Below the pieces are notes generated by a model. It was given only the letters and a program-made list of their open reading frames with translations. It had not been told where the DNA came from and did not search any database. From assembly GCF_900102375.1 (NCBI RefSeq), contig NZ_FNBO01000010.1, forward strand, positions 62,001-126,000: a DNA stretch of 64,000 nucleotides, written 5' to 3'. Positions 44,719-53,818 of the stretch are shown piece by piece. The translations under genes and the position numbers were made by a program. This stretch comes from Halorubrum xinjiangense (GTDB taxonomy: Archaea > Halobacteriota > Halobacteria > Halobacteriales > Haloferacaceae). How positions within the stretch are numbered: the first letter of the stretch is position 1; every line of letters begins with the position of its first letter.

Positions 44719-45477
44719 ATGCGCCTCAGCGAGGTCACGTGGACCGACGTCCGCGACGCCGACGTCGACGTCGCGTTCCTGCCGGTCGGCAGCACGGAAC
44801 AGCACGGGCCGCACGCCCCGCTCGGCACCGACGCGCTGAACGCCGTCGCGGTCGCCGAGGCCGGCGCCGACGCCTACGAAGGGGCGGGCGACGGGCAGGG
44901 GGCGGACCGCGGCGAGGTCGCGGTTGCGCCGCCGATTCCGGTCGGCGTCGCAGAGGAACACCGCGCGTTCGACGGGACGATGTGGGTCTCGCCGGAGACG
45001 TTCCGGGCGTACGTCCGGGAGGCCGCCGAGTCGCTGGTCTCGCACGGGGTCGACCGCGTCGTGTTCGTCAACGGCCACGGGGGGAACGTCGAGGCGCTCG
45101 CGGAGGTCGCCCGCCAGTTCTCGCGCGACGACGCCCACGCGGGGTACGGCGTCGCGTTCACCTGGTTCGACGCGGTCGGCGACCACGCGAGCGACATGGG
45201 CCACGCCGGCCCGCTGGAGACGGCGCTGCTGCGCGCGACGAACCCGGAGCTGGTCCGAGAGGAGCGCGTCGAGGAGGCGAGCGCGGGCGCCGCCGACCGG
45301 TGGGGCGAGTGGGTCGCGGGCGTGAACCTCGCGCACGACTCAGACGAGTTTACCGACAACGGCGTCGTCGGCGATCCCCGCGAGGGCGACGCCGAGCGCG
45401 GGGCGGAGCTGCTCGACCGCGCGAGCGCGTCGCTCGCGGAGCTGACCGCGGCCGTCGTCGATCGCGACGCAGTTTAA
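44719..45477 (+). CDS. creatininase family metal-dependent amidohydrolase
   Basis: 252 residues. FLPVGSTEQHGPHAPLGTD (about 20-38) holds the Glu and His metal ligands; VNGHGGN near residue 117 and AGPLETALL later complete the creatininase fold. Archaeal members include the ArfB deformylase of riboflavin and F420 synthesis, a plausible but unproven role here. It starts at an ATG 14 codons after a TATACCACG stretch. Confidence 0.87.
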   Translation: MRLSEVTWTDVRDADVDVAFLPVGSTEQHGPHAPLGTDALNAVAVAEAGADAYEGAGDGQGADRGEVAVAPPIPVGVAEEHRAFDGTMWVSPETFRAYVREAAESLVSHGVDRVVFVNGHGGNVEALAEVARQFSRDDAHAGYGVAFTWFDAVGDHASDMGHAGPLETALLRATNPELVREERVEEASAGAADRWGEWVAGVNLAHDSDEFTDNGVVGDPREGDAERGAELLDRASASLAELTAAVVDRDAV

Positions 45478-45501
45478 AAGGGAAAAAGCGCGGCGCGGAC
45501 G

Positions 45502-45906
45502 CTACTCCTCGTCCTCCTCTGCCGCGTCTTGGAGCGCCCCGCGGATCGCGGGGACGGTGCCGGTGAGCGAGGCCACCTCGTCGGCGGCGCTCTCGATGTC
45601 GCCGACGAGCGACTCCAGCTCCTCGATCTCTTCTTGTAAATCGTCGGCGTCCTCGAAGGCGTCGGCGCGCTCGCCGAGGACGTACGCCTTCTTCGCCGAG
45701 CGGACGCTGTCGACCGCGTCGCCGGCGTTGAGCGCGGACTTCAGCCCGTTGAGCGCCCCGAGGACGTTGTCCGCGTCCGTCTCCCACACCGCGTCCGGGT
45801 CGGGCAGTTCCTCGCGCGCCGCTGCGAGGTGCTCTCGGACCTCCGCGCGGGTCTCCTCGGCCGCCTCGCCGAACAGGTCGTCGTCGTCGAACGTGGACTG
45901 GGCCAT
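45502..45906 (-). CDS. DUF5790 family protein
   Basis: 134 residues, highly acidic, almost wholly helical; the central part (ALNGLKSALNAGDAVDSVRS, AKKAYVLGERADAF) and a coiled coil (LQEEIEELESLVGDIESAAD) are conserved in haloarchaea. No cysteine, no membrane segment, no known function. It converges with the creatininase gene. Confidence 0.7.
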   Translation of the reverse strand: MAQSTFDDDDLFGEAAEETRAEVREHLAAAREELPDPDAVWETDADNVLGALNGLKSALNAGDAVDSVRSAKKAYVLGERADAFEDADDLQEEIEELESLVGDIESAADEVASLTGTVPAIRGALQDAAEEDEE

Positions 45907-46031
45907 ATCCGGACCGTCGTGCCCGCACCTTTTAAAAACGCGCCCGAAAGCGGAAGTGAAACCGGCGGTGAGGACGGGTCCGTCGCCGGATCGGGCGGAT
46001 CTCGCGTTCAGTTTCGGTTCGGCCGGGCCGG

Positions 46032-46292
46032 TCAGATCCTGACGAGCAGTTCCGCCGCGATCAGCGTCACGAGGAGCGCGAGGAACCCCGCGAGGACGGC
46101 GAGCGTCCGGAGCCGGTCGAACACCGCGTCGGCGTCGGGCGTCGCCGCGAGGAGGGCCGGGCCGTCGTGAGAGACGGAGTCGTGGGAACCGGAATCGCGC
46201 TGGGGGTCGGGACGCATGTCCGTCTGGGGGTCGGGACGCATGTCCGTCTGGGGGTCGGGACGCACGTCCGCCTGGGGGTTCGGGTCCGGCAC
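46032..46292 (-). CDS. small membrane protein with PDPQTDMR repeats
   Basis: 86 residues. The first 32 are three copies of an eight-residue repeat (PDPQTDMR with variants), from a 24-bp tandem DNA repeat near 46205-46275; the C-terminus is one membrane helix (about 62-85). The repeat may be a recent slippage expansion upstream of a shorter original protein, since internal ATG codons also exist. Unknown function. Confidence 0.5.
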   Translation of the reverse strand: MPDPNPQADVRPDPQTDMRPDPQTDMRPDPQRDSGSHDSVSHDGPALLAATPDADAVFDRLRTLAVLAGFLALLVTLIAAELLVRI

Positions 46293-46860
46293 GGTCAGCC
46301 GTTCGACGGAAAAGCCCGTAAAACCGACTATGAGGGGACGGTACCGGTATTGAGCGCTCCGGAGATCACCCTTGATTCCACGACGCCTCCTCGAAGTCGA
46401 CGATCCGCTCGTCGCGGTCGAGCGCGTCGATCCGGGCGATCTCGTCGTCGGTCAGGTCGATCTCGCGGGCGGCCCAGTTCTCCTCGACGTGGCCGAAGTC
46501 GGCCGCCTTCGGGATCGGCGCGACACGCTCCTTCGAGAGCAGCCACGCGAGGCTCACCTGCGCCGGGGTGGCGTCGTGGCTCGTCGCGATCTCCTGGAGG
46601 ACGTCGACGTCGGCGACGCGGTTGCGCGCGATCGGCGAGTAGGCGACGAGCCAGTGGTCGTGCTCGACGGCGTACTCGCGGAGGCGCTCCTGTTGAAGCA
46701 GGGGGTGACACTCCACCTGATGGGCGAACACGTCGTGGTCGAGCCGGTCGATCGCCTCGTCGAGCTGGTCGGGGCGGAAGTTCGAGAGCCCGATCCGATC
46801 TATCACGCCGTCGTCGACGAGATCGTCGAGCGCGGGCAGCGTCTCCGCGAGGTCGTAGCT

Positions 46861-48268
46861 GGTCAACAACCCCACCCTACTTCGCTCACCCTGACGGGTT
46901 CGCTCGTTGAGGGAGGGGCTTGTCCGTGAGCTCAGCCTCGAACCCGTCCGGGTGGGCGGTGAATCCGCCACTTGGCGTCACAGTTCCAGACTTTAAGACG
47001 AGTTGACTGTCGCCCGTCCGCCGAGACGACTGTCGGCCTCGACGGACATACCGCATCCCGATGTTCTTCGCCGCATTGTAATCCGCGTTCGCTTCCGACT
47101 CACACTTCACGCACCGGAACTCCGTGCGAGTTCGGCGATTCTCGTCTGCCGTGAATCCACACTCGGCGCACCGTTGCGACGTATACGCCGAACCCACTTG
47201 CTTCACAGAGATGCCGACTGTTTCGGCTTTGTACGCCACTTGCTCGTACAGCGTTCGGAACGCCCACTTGTGCCCCCACGACGCACCCGTTCGGTCGCGG
47301 ATGTCTGTCAAGTCCTCAAACGCAATCACGTCGCACTCGTATCGGAGTGCTTCGTCTACGATGGCGTTCGACGCTTGGTGAACCACGTCACGAACGTATC
47401 GTCGTTCGCGTCCACTTGATTGTTCGAGCGTTCTGTGGGCGCTTCGCGTGCCTGTCTGTTGGAGTCCCGCACGGACTTTCTCGAACTCGCGGAGGTTGTG
47501 TGAGAGTTCGCGCCCATTGATGAATCGTGCTGTGCTGGTGACGGCGAGGTTCTCAATACCGAGATCGACCCCGAGAACCGTTCCGTCCTCGGCGGTGTCT
47601 CGCTCAATGTCGGTCTTGGGTCGGCGGAAGCCGATGTGTAGAAAGTAGTCGCCGTCACGAGCGGTGAGTGTGCTTTCCGTGACGCTCCACTCGTCGGCGT
47701 CGAGGTACTGCCGTTGGTAGCCATCCTCGGCGTCAGGGAGCGCAAGTTCACATCGAACGCGACTCTCCGTCGTGGAGAGTGACACTGTATCGTCATTGAA
47801 CAGCGTCATCGTTCGAGTGTCGTACGTTACCGTGGGTGCGGTGAATGTGGGTTTACTGACCTGCCTGCCGTTCGAGCGGCGTTCGAGACAGCCGGTGATG
47901 GCTTGGGCGGCTTGGTGGGTGGCGAGGATCGCGTGCTGACTCCCGAGGTCGGTTTCCTCGCGCACGTTGTCGTAAGCGAGGGGTTGTACGTCGCTCTTGG
48001 CGTTACACTTCCCCCACGCCATGTCCGTGGCGAGTTGGCACCCACGCCTCCACTCGGAGATGGTTTCCTCAAGCAACTCGCGTTGCTCATCGTCTACCGA
48101 GAGACGAGTGATTGCCGTCCGACGCACGTAATCGTCTGCCACAGTTTCAATGTGTGTGAGAGGCTATTTATAAGCTGGCGTTTGTTACAGATACGAACCC
48201 GCTCCTCTCCTCCCTACTCACTCCCTTCGGTCGCTCCTTGAGGAAGGGGACTCCGCGCTACCGCTTCA
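46861..48268 (-). mobile_element. TnpB-only IS200/IS605-family (IS1341-type) element
   Basis: 1408 bp placed exactly between GTCGTAGCT and GTTGATCGG of the interrupted gene, with no target duplication and no terminal inverted repeat, as expected in this family. Both ends hold similar imperfect hairpins: CCCTACTTCGCTCACC...TTGAGGGAGGGG at one end and CCCTACTCACTCCC...TTGAGGAAGGGG at the other. No TnpA gene is present, so it would need one in trans. Confidence 0.88.
46886..48142 (-). CDS. tnpB: TnpB RNA-guided nuclease (IS1341-type)
   Basis: 418 residues. The RuvC-like catalytic residues are intact: Asp193 in GVDLGIEN, Glu276 in IAFEDLTD and Asp354 in NADYNAAKNIG, with a zinc finger CAEC/CVKC (325-347). 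TnpB proteins cut DNA guided by an omega-RNA made from the element's 3' end and flanking sequence, here running into the reductase gene at 46860. The 3' end of the gene reaches to 25 bases from the element end, so the guide RNA scaffold must overlap the coding sequence. Confidence 0.93.
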   Translation of the reverse strand: MADDYVRRTAITRLSVDDEQRELLEETISEWRRGCQLATDMAWGKCNAKSDVQPLAYDNVREETDLGSQHAILATHQAAQAITGCLERRSNGRQVSKPTFTAPTVTYDTRTMTLFNDDTVSLSTTESRVRCELALPDAEDGYQRQYLDADEWSVTESTLTARDGDYFLHIGFRRPKTDIERDTAEDGTVLGVDLGIENLAVTSTARFINGRELSHNLREFEKVRAGLQQTGTRSAHRTLEQSSGRERRYVRDVVHQASNAIVDEALRYECDVIAFEDLTDIRDRTGASWGHKWAFRTLYEQVAYKAETVGISVKQVGSAYTSQRCAECGFTADENRRTRTEFRCVKCESEANADYNAAKNIGMRYVRRGRQSSRRTGDSQLVLKSGTVTPSGGFTAHPDGFEAELTDKPLPQRANPSG

Positions 48269-48801
48269 GTTGATCGGCCAGTGGACGTACAGCAGGTCGA
48301 TCGAGTCGACGCCGAGCCGGTCGCGGCTCACTCGGGCGGTCGCGGTCGCGTCGTCGTACGAGAGGTTGTCCGTCGAGAGCTTCGTCGCGACGAACAGGTC
48401 CTCGCGGTCGACGTCGGTGTCGTCGATCCCCGCCGACACGGACGCCTCATTCTCGTACCCCTGCGCGGTGTCGACGTGGCGGTAGCCGGTCTCGATCGCG
48501 TGTGCGACCCCGGAGACGCACTCCTCGCCGTCGGCCAGTTTATACGTCCCGTACCCGAGGCGGTCGAAGGCGGTCGTCATGTACTCCCGTGCGGACGGCG
48601 ACGCCCTCAACGTACCGGTCCCCGAGTGCGTCGCGATCTCTCCCGAGCGCGTCGCGATCTCTCCTGAGCGCGTCGCGGAGGCGACATCGGACGGATCGCG
48701 GCGGGCGAGAATCCTGCCTCGTGTTTAAACGCCCTGCGAGAGTCGGGTAACCTATCTCAACAAGAGAAGTCGCGCTGCGAAGCACGATCGGCGGCGTTTC
48801 G

Positions 48802-49308
48802 GTGGAAGGGAAGCTACACACGCTCAGCGTCTGGTTCATCCTCGCGCTCCGGCTGATGATCGGCCTCGCGTTCTTCCAGAGCGGCCTCGACAAGGTCTTG
48901 AGCGGGGAGTTCAGCGCCGTGGGCTACCTCCAGAACGCGCCAGCCGCGAACGGGAGCCCGGCGGCGGGCCTGTTCGCCGCGATGGGCGAGAACGCGCTGT
49001 TCATCGACTTCGTGAACGTCGCGGTGCCGTGGGGCGAGCTGCTCATCGGGCTCGGCGTCATCGTCGGGCTCCTCACGCGGCTCGCCGCATTCTGGGGCGC
49101 GTTCATGATGCTCCTCTTTTATCTTGGCAACTGGGACATCTCGCACGGCTACATCAACGGCGACTTCGCGTATATGCTCGTGTTCCTCTCGGTCGCCGCC
49201 TTCGGCGCCGGGCGGATCCTCGGGCTCGACGCCATCGTCGAGGAGTACGAAGTCGGCGGGCAACCGCTCGTCGAGCGGTACCCGTGGATGCGCTACCTCC
49301 TCGGGTGA
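48802..49308 (+). CDS. DoxX family membrane protein
   Basis: 168 residues, GTG start, four membrane helices. LALRLMIGLAFFQSGLDKVL at the N-terminus and WGELLIGLGVIVGLLTRLAA are the DoxX signature. Relatives include the large subunit of thiosulfate:quinone oxidoreductase of Acidianus; the role of haloarchaeal ones is unknown. Single gene; the 220 bases upstream hold an ACCTATCTC stretch but no clear TATA. Confidence 0.82.
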   Translation: MEGKLHTLSVWFILALRLMIGLAFFQSGLDKVLSGEFSAVGYLQNAPAANGSPAAGLFAAMGENALFIDFVNVAVPWGELLIGLGVIVGLLTRLAAFWGAFMMLLFYLGNWDISHGYINGDFAYMLVFLSVAAFGAGRILGLDAIVEEYEVGGQPLVERYPWMRYLLG

Positions 49309-49446
49309 GAGGAGTGGAGGGTCGGTTTCTCGGACCGATTCGGCCGCCAACCGCGCGCTGAACGGACGCAACGCCGATCACAGTTTCACAGATAATATTC
49401 GGGTGGCAGTTATTATCCCGTCCGATCCCTGCTAGTTAGGACATAT

Positions 49447-49692
49447 GTGAGAGGGATCGTCCTCCGGCGTCCGATCGAGGTACGGCGCGAAGGTCGCGCT
49501 GTTGCTGATCAGGTCATGGGGGTCTCGGTTTCATACGGAGTCATCGTCTACCTCCGCGCGGAGGAGGCAGGGGCCGCGAGCGCGGACGCGCTCGACCGGC
49601 TGGGCGCCGACAGAGCGCTCAACGGCGAAGACGAATTCGTCGCGGCCGAATCCGCAGACGAGGAACAGACGACCGTCCTCGCCGACGGCTGA
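49447..49692 (+). CDS. small conserved hypothetical protein
   Basis: 81 residues if it starts at GTG 49447, 58 if at ATG 49516. A TTATTAT box at 49410-49416 places transcription start close to 49447 and favours the longer form. The core (VSYGVIVYLRAEEAG) is a beta-strand region followed by an acidic helix and tail. No family recognised. Confidence 0.5.
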   Translation: MRGIVLRRPIEVRREGRAVADQVMGVSVSYGVIVYLRAEEAGAASADALDRLGADRALNGEDEFVAAESADEEQTTVLADG

Positions 49693-49725
49693 GTCCCGCG
49701 CCGTTTCCCTCGCCCGCTTCTTCCC

Positions 49726-50784
49726 TTACTCCCCGTCCGCGACGAGGTCCTCGTACCGCGCGCCGGTCTGTTTCAGCGTCTCCGTCGAGTAGAGCCGCTC
49801 GTGGTCGAACGGGAGGTGGTCGGCCGCCAGCTCGTCGATCTTCGCGTCGACCGCCTCGGCCTCGCGGCCGTGGATCATCGTGAACATGTTGTACGGCCAC
49901 TCCTGGTCGGGCCGGCGCGGCCGGTGATAACAGAGGGTGACGTACGGGAGGCTCCCGACCGCCTCGCCGCGTTCGTCGAGCTCGTCGTCGGGCACGTCCC
50001 AGACCACCATACAGTTGTTCGTGAACCCGGTGACGACGTGGTTGACGACGCAGCCGATCCGCTTGATACAGCCGTCCGCGAGCAGGCGCTCGACCGCCGC
50101 GAGGACGTCGTCGACGGGGGCGTCGATCTCGCGCGCCACGTCGGCGTAGGGAGTCGCGGACAGCGGGAAGCCGTCCTGAATCGCGAGGAGGAGGTCGGCT
50201 TCAACGGCGCTCAGGTCGCCGCGGGCGTCCTCGGAGATGCGGGTGGCGGAGACGTCGGTGTGGTCGAGGGACTCCCGCGCGAACCGGTCGGCGTTGACGA
50301 CGGGGAACTCCAGGTCGATGTAGTAGTCCGTGAGCATCGGGAGCGCGAGCACCTCGCAGCCGGTCCGCGCTTCGATCTCCGCGAGGATCTCGTCGCGCTT
50401 CTCGCGGGAGCCCGCAGTGACGACGAACCACTGGTTCCACTCGTGGTCGCGCCGGTAGTTGTGGTTCACCTGCCGGTAGCCGTTGATCACCTCGGCGACC
50501 TCGTCGAAGCGGTCGTCGGGCGCGCGCACCGCCGCGAGCGTCGAGGAGCCGATGACCGGCGGGTTGAGGACCGCGCCGAACCGGCGGAACACGCCGCGCT
50601 CGCGGAGGTCGCGGACGCGGTCGAGGAGCTCGTCGGCGTCGACGTCGACGCCCGTCTCGGCGCTGATCTCGCGGGCGACCCGCTCGAAGGGGCGCGACTC
50701 GACGGGGAAGCCGCTCTGGTACTCGTCGATGAGCGCCGCGTCGACCGCGTCGACGTCGGCGCGCCAGTCGGCGTCCAGACTCAT
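49726..50784 (-). CDS. siroheme decarboxylase, fused AhbA-AhbB
   Basis: 352 residues in two similar halves, each an AsnC-type winged helix plus ferredoxin-like domain. Half one has FRRFGAVLNPPVIG and VNHNYRRDHEWNQWFV; half two has KRIGCVVNHVVTGFTNN and LCYHRPRRPDQEWPYN. These are the AhbA and AhbB blocks with the His and Tyr that handle the tetrapyrrole. The enzyme turns siroheme into didecarboxysiroheme on the route to haem used by archaea. The two subunits are separate genes in many organisms; here they are one chain. Confidence 0.9.
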   Translation of the reverse strand: MSLDADWRADVDAVDAALIDEYQSGFPVESRPFERVAREISAETGVDVDADELLDRVRDLRERGVFRRFGAVLNPPVIGSSTLAAVRAPDDRFDEVAEVINGYRQVNHNYRRDHEWNQWFVVTAGSREKRDEILAEIEARTGCEVLALPMLTDYYIDLEFPVVNADRFARESLDHTDVSATRISEDARGDLSAVEADLLLAIQDGFPLSATPYADVAREIDAPVDDVLAAVERLLADGCIKRIGCVVNHVVTGFTNNCMVVWDVPDDELDERGEAVGSLPYVTLCYHRPRRPDQEWPYNMFTMIHGREAEAVDAKIDELAADHLPFDHERLYSTETLKQTGARYEDLVADGE

Positions 50785-50869
50785 TACCGTGATCAGGGGA
50801 CGGGCGTACGTACGGGTTTCGGAGGGCGTCGAGCGCCAGCGGGGGCGTGCCGGTCGAGAGGTCGTGCGG

Positions 50870-51028
50870 TCAGTCGTCGGCGGGAGCCTCGCCCGGCGTC
50901 GGCGCGAACGCCCGGGCGCTCTTCTCCAGCTGCGCCGTCGAGCAGCCGCCGACGGTCGCGGCCTGTTCGAGCGTCAGCGTGCGGGACCGATACAGCGTGA
51001 GCGCGGTGGCGACGGATTTGGACGTCAT
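50870..51028 (-). CDS. small helix-turn-helix-like protein (52 residues)
   Basis: A short protein: TALTLYRSRTLTLEQAATVGG, then CSTAQLEKSAR, reading as a helix-turn-helix such as in UPF0175-type or related haloarchaeal small regulators. Tail is acidic and flexible. The ATG at 51028 follows ATTTGCCTATCG. It may have a role like an antitoxin or tiny regulator; not recognised for sure. Confidence 0.6.
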   Translation of the reverse strand: MTSKSVATALTLYRSRTLTLEQAATVGGCSTAQLEKSARAFAPTPGEAPADD

Positions 51029-51328
51029 CGGGTACGATAGGCAAATAGGTGGACGAACATATAACTCTAACGCCTTTTGGGGCGTGTTACAGAATTTGAA
51101 AAGCAAAAAAGCAGGTGAACGTATGTATAAACCTGTTTGAATTGGACGTGCGAACAATTGCTGTTTGCGAATGAGTACCACGGACGCGGGCAGCGTCGCC
51201 GTCTCGGCTCGGGCCGTCGCTCGCGCGCGTCGCTTCGACCGCGCGTCGGACGGGCGGAGCGAGCCCGGCCTTCCCAGCGGTCGGGAGTCGAGCGGGGGAC
51301 TTTTCGTCGGAGAACCCGAACGACGCGT
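51029..51328. other. AT-richer gap before the TrpD2-like gene
   Basis: About 300 bases. The part at 51050-51150 is unusually AT-rich for the chromosome (AGAATTTGAAAAGCAAAAAA and TATGTATAAACC), with promoter-like TATA elements facing both ways. A frame at 51165-51377 is open but overlaps the next gene and has no recognisable features. Confidence 0.4.
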
Positions 51329-52441
51329 ATGGCTCAGGCGACCCAGGAGTTCGGCGAGTGGCCCCTCAAGCGGCTGATGACCGAGGTCTGCGGCTCCGGC
51401 CACAAGTCGGCCGACGACCTGACGCGCGCGCAGGCGACCGAGGCGTTCGAGCGCATCCTCGCGGGCGAGCCCGACCCCACGACGCTGGGGGCGTTCTGGC
51501 TCGCGAACCGCTGGAAGCGGAACACGCCCGAGGAACTCGGCGCGTACGTCGACGTGATGTGCGAGCGCGTCGAGTACGCCGAACCGGACGTCGACCCCGT
51601 CGACTGCGGCGCGAACTACGACGGAAAGGGACGGACCGCCATCCTCGGTGTCGCGGCCGGCGCCGTCGCGGCCGCCGCGGGCACCCCCGTCGTCGTCCAC
51701 TCCGGCGACCGCGTCCCCACGCAGAAGCAGGACGCCTACAAGCACGTCTTAGACGAGCTGGGCGTCCACACGGAGCTGACCCCCGCGGACTCCGCCGACA
51801 TGGTCGACGAGACCGGCTTCGGCTTCTACTACCAGCCCGCGTTTAACCCCGCCATCGACGACCTGTTCGACCGGCGCGACATGATGGGCGTCCGGTCGTT
51901 CGTCAACACCGTCGAGACGCTGGCGAACCCGGCCGGCGCCTCCGTCCACCTCGGCTCCTTCTACCACCTCGCGTTCGCGAAGAAGGTGGTCGACACGTTC
52001 GTGGAAAGCGAGTTCCACGACCTCGACCGCGTCCTGATGTTCCAGGGCATGGAGGGGTACGACGACGTGCGCCCCGGCTACACGAAGGTCGCGGAGTGGG
52101 ACGCGGCGGGCGGTGAGGCGAATGGGGGCGACGGCGAGGAGGCCGGCAGCGAGGGCGCCTCCTTCGACGACTTCGAGATCGAGACCGCGGAGTACGGGAT
52201 GGACCTCGAAGCGGACGACCTCGCCGTAGACGACGTCGCGGTCGAGTCCGCCGAGATCACGGAGGAAGTGCTGGCCGGCGAGCGGGACGGCGCCTTCGCG
52301 GACGCGGTCGCGGTCAACGCCGCGCTCCGGATCTACGCGGGCGAGGACGCGGATTCGATCGAGGAGGGCCTCGACGCGGCCCGCGAAGTGATCGACGACG
52401 GCTCCGCGTACGACGTGCTGGAAGCGATGCGAGAGTTCTGA
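51329..52441 (+). CDS. TrpD2-type anthranilate phosphoribosyltransferase family protein
   Basis: 370 residues. N-terminal helical domain with TRAQATEAFERILAGEPDPTT, then the nucleoside phosphorylase-like alpha/beta domain with VVVHSGDRVPTQKQ and NPAGASVHLGSF. Relatives such as YbiB/TrpD2 bind DNA and are not involved in tryptophan synthesis. The expected GD-x-GNR-x-x-S site of true TrpD is not kept. An acidic insertion (about 258-285) is special to this lineage. The ATG at 51329 is preferred to the long upstream run-on. Confidence 0.8.
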   Translation: MAQATQEFGEWPLKRLMTEVCGSGHKSADDLTRAQATEAFERILAGEPDPTTLGAFWLANRWKRNTPEELGAYVDVMCERVEYAEPDVDPVDCGANYDGKGRTAILGVAAGAVAAAAGTPVVVHSGDRVPTQKQDAYKHVLDELGVHTELTPADSADMVDETGFGFYYQPAFNPAIDDLFDRRDMMGVRSFVNTVETLANPAGASVHLGSFYHLAFAKKVVDTFVESEFHDLDRVLMFQGMEGYDDVRPGYTKVAEWDAAGGEANGGDGEEAGSEGASFDDFEIETAEYGMDLEADDLAVDDVAVESAEITEEVLAGERDGAFADAVAVNAALRIYAGEDADSIEEGLDAAREVIDDGSAYDVLEAMREF

Positions 52442-52495
52442 GACCGGCCGCGTTCTCGGAATTCAGTTTGCGATCGAGCAGTGTTGCTGTCGGGT

Positions 52496-52837
52496 GTTTA
52501 TAAGTAATCGAAGGCTCTGCGACGAATTTCTCCAAAGTTCTCGGCCGCTCGTTTATAAATTGTTTCCGGTGATTCCGCGACGAACACCTCCAAAGCCCCA
52601 GCCGGGAGGACTCGCGCGGCTCGCTGCGCTCCTCACTCAGTCGCTATCGCTCCTTCGCTGCGGTGCTTACTGCGCCGTGCTTCGCCCTCCCGGCTGCCCC
52701 TTTGAGTCCCGCCCGACCACAACCGCACCGCAGCCTCACGCCTCCCCAGCCTCGCGGCTCCCTCCGCTTCGCTCCGGTCGCCGCATCCCTCGCGCGTGCT
52801 GCTCGGCCGCGGAGCGGCCTCGCAGGCACGCGCCACC
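52496..52837 (-). repeat. dispersed structured element, copy C with two tail units
   Basis: Third copy, in reverse orientation. Core 52551-52837; a degenerate second tail unit lies at 52496-52550, again ending TTATAA. The closing helix is CAGCCGGGAGG at 52686-52696 (minus) with 52599-52609; the paired bases differ from copies A and B. The GAGCGAAGCGGAG tip is kept on a GCGGC/GCCGC stem. It fills most of the 439 bases between the TrpD2-like gene and nadE. No protein is supported. Confidence 0.6.
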
Positions 52838-52880
52838 GCGTCAGTTGTTTATAAGTGTTCGTCGAGACGGAGACTATTCA

Positions 52881-53720
52881 TTATAAATCGCGTTCGGGCG
52901 CCGGCGGCATCGCCCGCTTGTGCGCGCTGCGCTCGTAGAGGTCGACCACGCGGTCGACGGCTTCCTCGGGCACGTCGAGCTCGCGGACCGTCGCCGTCCG
53001 CGAGAGGCCGCCGTCGACGTGGACCGCTAAGATTGCGTCGACGGTGTCGTAGTCGAGGCCCATCTCCTCGGCGTCGGTCTGCCCCTCCCACATGCCCGCG
53101 GTCGGCTCCTGCATCACGAGCTCGCGGGGGACGCCGACGTGCGCGGCCAGCTGGCGCACCTGCTGTTTGTAGAGGTTGCCGATGGGGTTACAGTCGACCG
53201 CCTGATCGCCGTACTTCGTGTAGTAGCCCGTCATCGCCTCGGCGCGGTTGCCCGTCCCGAGGACGACCCGATTTTCGGCGTTGGCGACGAAGTAGTTCAA
53301 CACGGCGCGGGTGCGGACGTAGACGTTGCCCGCGGCGGTGCGGTCGTCGGCCGCCTCCGGGACCGCGTTGAAGAACGCCTCCGCGATGGGCTGGATCTCG
53401 ACGACGTCGTACTCGATCCCGAGCTCGTGGGCGACGCGCTCCGCGTCGCTCATCACGTCCGCGTCGTTCACCGCCGAGGGCATCGTCAGCCCGTGGAGTC
53501 CGTCCTCGCCGAGCGCCTCCACGGCGAGGTGGGCGGTGAGCGTGGAGTCGATACCGCCCGAGAGGCCGAGGACCGCGCCCTCCGCGCCCGCGTCGTCGAC
53601 CACGTCGCTGATGAACGAGACGATGCGCTCGCGGGTCGCCGCCAGCTCCTCGTCCGAGAGACGGAGGTCAAGCGGGGGGTCGTCCGACAGCAACACTGAC
53701 GGCTCCGAGGTTCGGCTCAT
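52881..53720 (-). CDS. nadE: NAD synthetase (ammonia-dependent)
   Basis: 279 residues. The PP-loop SGGIDST lies at 54-60; GTGNRAEAMTGYYTKYGD and the GLDYDTVD loop match NadE. It makes NAD from deamido-NAD with ammonia; no glutaminase domain is present. Start ATG 53720. Confidence 0.95.
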   Translation of the reverse strand: MSRTSEPSVLLSDDPPLDLRLSDEELAATRERIVSFISDVVDDAGAEGAVLGLSGGIDSTLTAHLAVEALGEDGLHGLTMPSAVNDADVMSDAERVAHELGIEYDVVEIQPIAEAFFNAVPEAADDRTAAGNVYVRTRAVLNYFVANAENRVVLGTGNRAEAMTGYYTKYGDQAVDCNPIGNLYKQQVRQLAAHVGVPRELVMQEPTAGMWEGQTDAEEMGLDYDTVDAILAVHVDGGLSRTATVRELDVPEEAVDRVVDLYERSAHKRAMPPAPERDL

Positions 53721-53818
53721 ACGTTATCTGAGGGACTGGAGCGACTAATACCTCCCCGTTGCCCCCGTGAACTGGACGCGCGTCGGGTTTTGCTCCGGAC
53801 GAGCGGACGGGTGGGCCC

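Larger units (their letters stand above)
46366..48580 (-). pseudogene. aldo/keto reductase gene interrupted by IS200/IS605-type element
   Basis: The 5' part (48580-48269, 104 codons) has the AKR tetrad: DTAQGYENE (Asp, Tyr), VATKLS (Lys) and YVHWP (His). The 3' part (46860-46366, 164 codons) has GLSNFRPDQ, HQVECHPLLQQ and IPKAADFGHVEENW. Joined, they read in one frame across the insertion as WPIN-SYDL and give 268 residues, the normal length. Neither half can be a working enzyme as it stands. It would otherwise be a soluble NADPH-dependent carbonyl reductase. Confidence 0.9.

Noticed and set aside
51165-51377. 70-codon frame before the TrpD2-like gene
   Set aside because: Overlaps the start of a well-supported gene in another frame and shows no family features.
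52633-52836. Short frames in copy C and the matching frames in copies A and B
   Set aside because: They give the familiar Arg/Gly/Ala-rich false proteins of this element; no start signals and no coding-type conservation between copies.
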